From the NCBI GenBank assembly GCA_047495785.1, contig JBLDXI010000015.1, positions 3,658,001 to 3,722,000 of the forward strand: 64,000 nucleotides of DNA, in the 5' to 3' direction. The position numbers and the translations under genes were made by a program. Of the stretch, positions 56,182 to 64,000 are shown in pieces. The notes under the pieces are model-generated. The model worked only from the letters and a program-made list of their open reading frames with translations. It ran no database searches and had not been told where the DNA came from. Position 1 is the first letter of the stretch; every line of letters begins with the position of its first letter. Source of the stretch: Lepidodermella squamata (Eukaryota; Gastrotricha).

Positions 56182-58993
56182 TCAAATCAAACTCGCCCAT
56201 TTCGCCGTGGAGAATTGAATCGCGACGAACCCAATAATTGCGACTGTTGCCGAAGCAAGATCGATGACTCTACTAAGAGCTTTGTGCTTCAAGACAAGCT
56301 TAAGTTTCGGTGAAAAGAAGAAAAGAACCGCTACGAGATGATAAACTGTGCAGGCGAAGCAGAGCCAAGTCGAATACTTGACGTACTCGTTCAGCAAGAT
56401 TGTTGTCGAAGTTTTCGGAACTAGGCCCAGGACAGCCGACTGCGTGACAGTAAGCGTCAGCAGAATTGTCACGGTGAAAAATGCCCGATCGGTCATTTGA
56501 GGTGGCATGAAGAAGGCTGCAATGTTGAGTAGGCACAGGACGAATGTTGGGACCATCAGATTGTTGAAATAATAGTCCGGAATGCGAGCTATTGTCAGCT
56601 GAAACTTGACCACGCTCACGTCAGCGCCCCGGAATCGAGTCTTGTCCAGCGTCTGATTCCTCGAGACAAATCGCCACTCAGTTGTCTCGTTAAGCTCAGA
56701 CCACAGGAACACAGGGTCCGTAAACACCAGGAGATCTGTTGACCGTTGCAGCGTGAACGTAAACTCGCATGTCTGCGTGTCGAATGGGAACAATTCCAAA
56801 TGAAGCAGACACTGCGAAGAATACAGGCCTTCAGATGACCATAGAAATTCAAAAGTTCGATTGCCAGCTGGGGCGCCGACATTCTTGATCGAGAGCGTAA
56901 GGTCGTTGCCGAAGTTACCGCCGCTTCGGTAAATGTCGGAGGTTGCGCTCGTAATGAATCTGAGACCAGGTACCCATATTTCATCTGGCGATGACACATA
57001 GACTAAATCGTAAGGATTGACCGGAACGAGGTCAGAGCTATTCATAGGGCACGTTGATACCTGCCATTTTAACAGGACTATTCCGAGTGCGTTCACAGCT
57101 TCATTAACAGTGTCTACTTCAGATAGACGGCTGATTTGAAACGCAATCAAGATCGGGATAGGTTTGTCGAAGACAGGCGGGGCGATTTTCAGAGCGCTGA
57201 AATCGCTGCATCTCGTCATAACGCGCTCGCTCGTCTCTGCAGGGGGTGATGTCTGCTTTGGGTAGCAAGTGGGTACCAGATCTTCAATAACCTTCGGATT
57301 CTGGTTCAAGCAATCCTCTAAAACTGGTTGCTTGTCCGTCGAAGAAGCAACCACAGATGTCATTGTAGGTGAGGAATCTGATGGGCTTGTTCCCATGTCG
57401 GCGCGGATCTCTGCTGTTTCGGATGGGGAAGCTGAGCTTGTACCTTCTTTCTGGACGAGAGGAGTTAGAAGTCGCGTGAAGGCTACCGAGCTTACAGTTT
57501 CTTGCTGGATGAAAGCAGGAGTGCGTGAAGAACTCGTATAGCTGAAATCATTTTCCTCAGGAAAGGTTTCGAGGTATAAAGCAGGTGTTGCTTCAGTTGC
57601 TTCAGTTGTAGAAGTGACCATTAACGGTATGAGATTTGTAGACCTCGCAGTACTCGATTCAAAACCATATGTCGGTTTGAGATTTTGAGTCCTACTCTGG
57701 CTGCTTGTTGCTTCAGTTGAAGTAATCGGATTTACCGTGCTCGAAGGATTTGGAATTAAAGTTGTGGATATTCTGGTTTTAGTACTCGCGACAGTAGTTG
57801 TAGTCCTGTATGCTCTTGTCGATGTTGAAGTTGTGGTAGTAGAGGTTGAGGTAGTAGGAGTAGTGGATGATGATGTTCTGGTAGTAGAACTACTAGTCGT
57901 TGAAGTCGGCTTAGTTGAGGTTGTCCTAGAAGTTGTGGACGTGGTCACTAAATGACGCAAAAATATTCAGATCAATGATCAAGACTAGGAGTTGACTAGG
58001 AGACAGTAACGTACCGATTTCACAGCTAACGGCAGCAGCAAGATCTATTCGATTTGGCAAGCATACGGGATGGTTTAGAGAAACTTGACCGCAAGATGTT
58101 ATGTCAGCCTCAACACCAGTCTTGCAAACTACGTTGTCATAGACGAACAAGCCCGTCGACATGCGATCGACAGCAAGATTGTTTTCAAGTTTCTTGCCGG
58201 CCCTGAGCAATCATACGCTCGATCAGCGCCATTGTAACTTGCTAGAGGAAAAGTAGCTTACGTGAAACCCAAGGATCTACAAGCGGCATTCGCTGCTTCG
58301 TCGTTAAAATTTTTAGAATCATCGCATATCAGACCCCAGACGTCTTTGTTGTAGTACTCGAGAATTCCGGATGTCCCTCCGCCATTTATCCGATACTTCT
58401 TGGTCGTGGTTCCTTGTTAACAGGTAATAATACACCTTTCAAACCCAGATGATAGATCAGAGTTATACCTTGTTGACAAGGGTGTTCATCGCCACAACAA
58501 ACCGCGGCAGCTTGAGAAATATCTTTACACCACCTTGCACCGCTTTGACTGCTTATGCACGTTGCTATGTCCGACTCTTTTCCCGTAGAACATCTGACGT
58601 CGTCTAGCAGAAAGGCTAATGCAAGCGAAGAAGGACGGTCTACGACTGCGTATTTATTATTCATCGACCTCCCTGACCTTAAAATCCAAACTGTTTATCA
58701 ATCTATGCAGGCGTTATATATAACTCACGAGTAGTCAAGGGCGCGACATGCGGCCTCTGCAGCTTTGTCATTGAAGTTGTTATTATCGTTGCATATGTAG
58801 GTCCAGGCTGTTTTAGCGGCGGAATAATACTCGAGTATTCCGAAATGTTTGCCACCGTTGATGCGATACAAGTCCGAGGCAGCGGTAGTCTCTGAAATTA
58901 TTTCTATTAACCAAACGTTAGAGTAAAATAAAATTGTATACCTTCGTAAAGATACGAAAGAATAAGAAACAAGCTTAGAACTGATAGTGGCAT
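56182..58993 (-). CDS. SRCR-SRCR-mucin-Cys-loop channel fusion receptor, gene B
   Basis: Tandem duplicate of gene A. The signal peptide MPLSVLSLFLILSYLYEG starts at 58993. SRCR 1 (about 58892-58470) has YRINGGKHFGILEYYSAAKT and FLLDDVRCSTGKESDIATC. SRCR 2 (about 58412-58013) has YRINGGGTSGILEYYNKDVW and YDNVVCKTGVEADITSCG. The last exon (57957-56182) holds a Thr/Ser linker (shorter than A's and different in sequence), then a channel domain almost identical to gene A: same Cys loop CLLHLELFPFDTQTC, same M1-M4. The channel is thus highly conserved while linkers and SRCR domains diverge. The 3' flank shares AAATCATAACGGAAACAAAG with gene A. Confidence 0.8.
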
Positions 58994-59673
58994 TTCAAAC
59001 TCAATTTTCGACCGAATAGCAGAAAATATATTTTCAACCGCCGAAATAAACAATTTCAGCTTGAACAGTGCGAACTTCAGGATATTGCAGCAACAACCAG
59101 AAGTATGCATAGAAGCATACAGAATCTGGCTGTGTTGGTATAATTATTGCGATTTGTTTGTCGAGCAGCTTTTCTGGAATTTACCCCCGTCATTGAGGAC
59201 AACTATAGAGGAACAGTCATTTTCCAAGGTTGTTTGACTCGGCGTTTGGCTCTACAATTTACATGCGTATAGCTATATACCAAATGCTGTTATCAAAATG
59301 ATGATTCGCTGAGACTTCTCGAGCTGCCTTTCTGCGCTGAGAGATCGTTTTAAAATGATGAAAACGCAAAAAAAGCCATTGGGTGTATATTGGTAGTATT
59401 GGGCCTGTCAACACGCTGTGTACCTAATAAGTTTCGAAGTTGAATATTTGGGCTACAATTCGTCCAAAAAATGTATTTCTGTAGATGGATTCGATTCTGC
59501 TGATCACCTTTTTCTTCGAGGGAGGTTTCCTAGAGCTCATTCCCTTTCCACGGCTCTCGGGATAGAAAAGAGCAACTAGGCTCTCCTAACAAAGAACAAA
59601 GGATTCGAGCCGGCTAAAGCGCTTCCCATCGGCTTGCTTGAAACTGACTAAATGAGTTACTTGGTCTTCATGA
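58994..59673. other. Intergenic, no gene seen
   Basis: Upstream flank of gene B; nothing recognised. Confidence 0.35.
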
Positions 59674-59973
59674 CATTGTGTTTGAGGTTGTAAGTTGAAA
59701 AAAATCCGCACGCTGATTGGTCAGTTGGCTCGTATCCATGACTCCGCCTTGCTACTTGATCGTGCGATCTATAAAATTTGTGGCTTTTATTATTTTTATG
59801 AAGGCCGTATCGTAGCACGCGTTTCCAACAAATGCGTAAAACCATTCATAAAACGATATTTTTTGCAAACATTTTATGGATCGCACGATCAAGTAGCAAG
59901 GCGGAGTCATGGATACGAGCCAACTGACCAATCAGCGTGCAGATTTTTTTCAACTTACAACCTCAAACACAAT
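59674..59973. mobile_element. About 300-bp MITE with 100-bp inverted arms
   Basis: CATTGTGTTTGAGGTTGTAA at the left pairs with the inverted right end; the arms match for about 100 bases (59674-59782 and 59870-59973) and the centre is also partly symmetrical. Its right end is interrupted by the next element: the final CACAAT is followed by that insertion, and AATG resumes at 61272. Confidence 0.75.
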
Positions 59974-61271
59974 GGGTGTTTTTTTTTATTCGACCCGACT
60001 TGCCCGCGCCCGCACTGCCCGCACACGTTCATTTATTCCGCCCAGACCGCCCGTACATCCACGGGCGCCCGAACACATTTTTTTATTAGCCCGGCTTGCC
60101 CGCACTCTACACATCGCCCATAACGCCCGGCCTCTCAAGACCGGGCAGCTGCGGGAAAAATGATCACGCACGCGATTCGAAGCAGCAAAAAATTGCAAAA
60201 AACATTTAATATGAGTGATAAAGTAGTGCAAGTGATTTTATTTCTGCTGCTGAATAATAATTCAGGAAACCATAAAATAAATGCAAATAATTTAAAAATA
60301 ATTATGGTCAATAAGAAGTACGGCAAAATCGCAGCGATTGGCAAGCGATCCCGGGTGGGTATTTCACCTCAATTTATCTCAAATGGCCCCGCATTAGAAT
60401 TGCTTTAAATTATTTTTCCTTTCCGGTATCGAACCGAGAGATGTGAAATTTAGATCGATTTTCATCGTAGATTCGGGTATCGAATCACAATAGCAGTGGT
60501 TGAAGAATACCAAAAGTCTAAACCCGTATTAATTATCAAATTTTAATAATGCTGCATTTAAAAGCCTTTAATTAATGTTAATTAATGTAATTTTGAATTC
60601 AAAATTCCAGCCTCCGTTCAAAATTTTACAAAATTTCATGACAAATTTAGAACATTGTTGAATGATTGAGAATCATATGAGATCGAATTTATCCAGATCC
60701 GAAGCGAGTTGGACACCGGAATTAAACTATGCGTGGCGAATGACCTTGACCAGGTTGACCAGGCCTGTTTCAGAATATTTTAAATGCTGAAGAATGGGAA
60801 TTTGCGATCAGAAATATCATATGAAATCAACTGTACTCGGTCACATTTCACATTTCATTAAATAATGCTGTAGATTTTATCCTTCCTAATTAAGCAAGCA
60901 TCAAGTTAGACTGGAATGGTGCGAATAATTTTCTCCCTTGGTTTGTGAACATAAGCATGAATCAGCAATCGCAGTAAGAAATCGCGAAAATAAGTGTTAT
61001 TAGCACTCGAGCCCGATGACGTTTTTTTACTCGCCCGTGTTTCCCAGCTCGCCCGCGTAGAAGTTGTATTGATAAAAAAATGTTTTCGGGCCGCCCGCAC
61101 AGCCCGGATTTTTTTATTCACGTCGCCCGTGATGCCCGACTCGCGGCCCGGGAGAAAAAGCCGGGGAATAAAAAAATGTACACGCGCCCGCGAAGCCCGG
61201 ATTTTTTTATTGCTCGCCCGTACAATCCGCCGGATCTCCCCGGGCGCAGTGGGGAATAAAAAAAAACGCCC
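59974..61271. mobile_element. 1.3-kb element with GGGYG termini, GCCCG arrays and 3-bp target duplication
   Basis: The left end GGGTGTTTTTTTTTATTC and the right end (inverted GGGCGTTTTTTTTTATTC) match at 17 of 18 positions. AAT flanks both sides (59971-59973 and 61272-61274). Three-base duplications and GGG ends recall PIF/Harbinger elements, but AAT is not their usual TWA target, so class is uncertain. GCCCG repeats fill about 150-250 bases inside each end. No transposase is seen. Confidence 0.65.
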
Positions 61272-61288
61272 AATGGATCTGATATCCA

Positions 61289-61512
61289 CACCAGAAAAAA
61301 ATCACCCTAATTTGGGTGATAAAAAAAATCGAACTTTTAGCTCGTGAATTCTCCTAATTCATGGATTTTCAACATTTATCTGAATTCATGCCCAAAATCA
61401 CCCTACTTCATCTACAAAAACGCAGTTATTTATCTACTGACAGCATGAATTCAGATACCGAAACTAAATTCATGCTTTCGGTAGATAAATTATCGTGATA
61501 TTTTTTCTGGTG
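61289..61512. mobile_element. 224-bp foldback element
   Basis: CACCAGAAAAAAATCAC at the left pairs with GTGATATTTTTTCTGGTG at the right. Inner inverted pairs (ATCTGAATTCATG/CATGAATTCAGAT, TTATCTAC/GTAGATAA) show a multi-branched fold. Confidence 0.6.
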
Positions 61513-61916
61513 CACTTCCCAAGGCCTGCGATCGTTACGCCTGATAGGGCAGGGGCCCTTCTGATCTTCTCCGTCGCTCATTGAGTGTAGCAGTTGTTAA
61601 GATCAACAAATAATGTATTTTTTACGAGGCACAAGTTTATTCGAGAAAAAAGGCACGTTACTTTCAGAACGAAAAACTGAAAAATTCAAATGATAAATTA
61701 TTCAAATACAATTTTGGTTATAACACAGCCGTAGGACGTGGCACTTTTATAACATTAAACATAAGGAGAGAAATTGAGACAATCAGGTTTTAAAACTAAA
61801 AAAAAAACACAAATATATGAACTTTTTAAAACGAGAAACAGTAGGTGCATTCCATAGGATCGATATTCACATTGCCACCTGTCAAGAATTTTACATCTGA
61901 AAGAATGGGCGATCTT
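61513..61916. other. 3' flank of gene C, no gene seen
   Basis: No exon is supported; AT-rich. Confidence 0.35.
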
Positions 61917-64000
61917 TCAAATCAGCTTTGCCATTGACGCGATGTAAACATGAATTGCAATAAAACCCGCAATACCAAGAGCGAGTAGTGCCAAATCGAG
62001 CACACGGCTGAGAGACATGTACTTCAAAACCTGCTTTTTCTTTTGGAAAGAAAACAGGAGAACCGCAACCAAATGGTAGACGGTGCAGCCGAAGCACAGC
62101 CACGTCAGGTATTTAACGTATTCGCTTAGTAAAATCCTTGTTTTAGTTTTCGGAACCAAATCTAACACGGCGGACTGGGTAACTGTCAGGGTTAGCAGAA
62201 TAGTCACAGAGAAGCAAGACCTATCAGCGAGCTGAGGTGGCATCAAGAATGCGGTCAGGTCCAATATCCCCAAGACAAAAGTCGGCACCATCAAGTTGTT
62301 GAAATAATAGTCGGGAATACGAGAAAGGGTTACAGTGAATCTAGCGACGGAAACATCCGCTCCTCGGAAACGAGTCTGGTCCAAGGTCTGGTTTTTGAAT
62401 ACGAACCGCCACTCCGTTGTCTCATCCGCCTCTGACCAAAGGAATTGAGGATTAGTGAAAAGAAGCAAGTCAGTCGACCGTTGTAGGGTGAACGTCAACT
62501 CGCAATTTTGCGTGTCGAATGGAAAGTTACTTAGCTCAAGTTGACATGTCGATGAGTAGAGGCCCTCTGATGTCCAAATGAACTCAAACGTACGATTGCC
62601 TTTTGGATTGCCGACATTTTTCATTGAGACTGTCAGATCATCGCTGAAGTACCCGCCACCTCTGTATATGTCTGACGAAGCACTGCTGACATATCGAAGC
62701 CCAGGTACCCAAATGTCTTGACGGGAGGAGACATAGACCAAGTCGTAGGCGGTTGTCGGAATCACGTCCGAACTACTCTCTGGGCACGTTGAAACCTGCC
62801 ACTTGAGAAGAATAATCCCAAGAACGTTCATCGCTTCATTCACAGTATCGATTTCAGCTAGTCGATGTATCTGGAATGCGATCAAGATCGGGATTGGTTT
62901 ATCGTAGACAGGAGGGGCGATTCTCAGGGCTTGGAAATCGCTGCATCTCGTCATGACATTTTCGGTCGTTTCTTTAGCGGGCGAAGTTTGCTTCGGGTAG
63001 CATTTTGGAATCAAGTCTTCTATGACTTTTGGCGGTTTGGTGTTCTCACATCCTTCCAGAGTAAGAACGGGCCGGGTAGTAGTTGGTGTCGACGCGGTTG
63101 TAGTTGTTGTCGTTGTTGTTGTCGTAGTTGTCGATGTTGTCGTAGCTTTCATAAAAAGAAGTATCTCATATTTATTAGTAATTTCTCCGCTGTTGTTTAG
63201 CTTACGAGAGATGCATGTAATAGCTACCGCCATTTCGACATGAAGCTTGCAGGTGTCATGATTGGGGGAGTAATTTCCGCATGTTGCGATATCCGGTTCG
63301 TTCCCAGTAGAACACACGACGTCATCGAGCAAGACAACAGGCTTATCCATGCGGCTTGGAGCAAGACTGTTATCAATAGGTACACCATCACTGCGAATAA
63401 AATCAAATTATTAGAAAATTTCTTGAACACAAATTGAGAATATACGGATATCCGAGCGCTTTGCATACTGCTTTAGCTGCCTTGTCATTGAAGTTCGGAT
63501 TATCGTTGCAAATTACACCCCAAATCCTGTCACTAGCAAGATAGTATTCGAGAATTCCTGAAGACCCATTGCCGTATATACGGTACTTTGAGCTTGGATT
63601 TCCTGTGAAGAATACTTGATATCTTACACCTCTAACTTCTTTTCGCAATACCTTGTTCGCAGGGAGGAGCATCCCCGCAGCAAACGGCAGCCACTTGATT
63701 GACTGTGCTGCAGTATAGGTAGCCGGTAATTTTATCCCCTGCGCAGGTAGCAATGTCCGCTTCGCTTCCAGTTTGACAAATCACGTCATTCAGCATAAAT
63801 GGCAGAGGTGATGTCGGTCTATCAACCCAAGCGTACTTGTTCAGCAAACTTCTTCCAGTGCTGTAAAACGGAAGTTCTTTTAATTCTACCATGATGAATT
63901 AATGGCAACTATAATCTCACGAGTGCCCAAGAGCTCGACAGGCTGCCTTGGCAGCTAAATCGTTGAAGTTCGGATTATCGTCACAAATGTATGTCCATCT
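61917..64000 (-). CDS. SRCR-SRCR-linker-Cys-loop channel fusion receptor, gene C (5' end outside window)
   Basis: Third tandem member, more diverged. From the right edge leftward: the start of SRCR 1 (beyond 63915), its second half (about 63860-63653: DRPTSPLPFMLNDVICQTGS), SRCR 2 (about 63602-63210: YRIYGNGSSGILEYYLASDR and VVLLDDVVCSTGNEPDIATC), then the last exon (about 63148-61917). The Thr-rich linker is very short here (about 25 residues), so the mucin region is not conserved in length. The channel domain has VIEDLIPKCYPKQTSP, the Cys loop CQLELSNFPFDTQNC with 13 residues between cysteines, and four transmembrane segments (PPQLADRSCFSVTILLTLTV around M2). It is incomplete at its 5' end only because the window stops. 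Confidence 0.75.

Noticed and set aside
1-64000. CRISPR array or prokaryotic operon signals
   Set aside because: No regularly spaced repeats with unique spacers and no ribosome-binding sites; introns, signal peptides and polyadenylation signals show a eukaryotic genome.

Overview
This is a piece of a compact animal (invertebrate) nuclear genome. The genes are eukaryotic: short GT-AG introns, mostly 45-60 bases and ending in T-rich CAG/TAG, signal peptides, TATA boxes and AATAAA signals. Families present include Cys-loop ligand-gated channels, SRCR domains, a gustatory-receptor-like 7TM protein, a lipocalin and a P-type transposon. An intronic TTAGGG tract fits many invertebrate phyla. It is unlike the TTAGGC of nematodes or the TTAGG of arthropods, but a single internal tract proves little. 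I cannot name the species.

Layout. 1-1227: 5' part of a secreted low-complexity protein (minus strand) built from repeated exon pairs; it runs off the left edge. 2.5-24.4 kb: two copies of a segmental duplication, each carrying a divergent pair of genes from one family of putative type II membrane carbohydrate-active proteins with a GPEDPR motif. Two of these four genes look intact (3402-4967 and 22740-24355). The other two are broken, one by a 1.1-kb foldback transposon with a 10-bp target duplication. The left unit also holds a complete P-like transposon (5775-10042, 8-bp target duplication). The right unit has a 34-bp scar of two 17-base inverted halves, inside an 8-bp duplication, that looks like a P-type excision footprint. 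Between the units a NEK-like kinase/ankyrin gene is broken into two oppositely oriented halves next to a 232-bp inverted repeat.

25-29 kb: an intronless Cys-loop receptor and a lipocalin. 29.8-33.9 kb: two more GPEDPR-family genes only 49 bp apart, a candidate trans-spliced operon. 34-41 kb: a LamG/EGF membrane protein, two small secreted paralogues, a KIND-like/propeller-like protein and a small two-helix membrane protein. 41.3-45.5 kb: two more GPEDPR-family genes, one with a transposon holding two perfect hairpins in its intron. 45.5-48.1 kb: a gustatory-receptor-like gene and a third small secreted paralogue.

48.6-64 kb: three tandem minus-strand genes with the architecture signal peptide, two SRCR domains, Thr-rich linker, Cys-loop channel; the last runs off the right edge. 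Between the first two lies a non-autonomous transposon with 29-bp inverted termini, striking alternating TACNG/CNGTA subterminal arrays and identical 1.1-kb direct repeats on both sides. Between the second and third lies a nest of small inverted-repeat elements.

The window is dominated by two lineage-expanded families, GPEDPR proteins (eight copies plus relics) and SRCR-channel receptors (three copies), in a region heavily reworked by DNA transposons.
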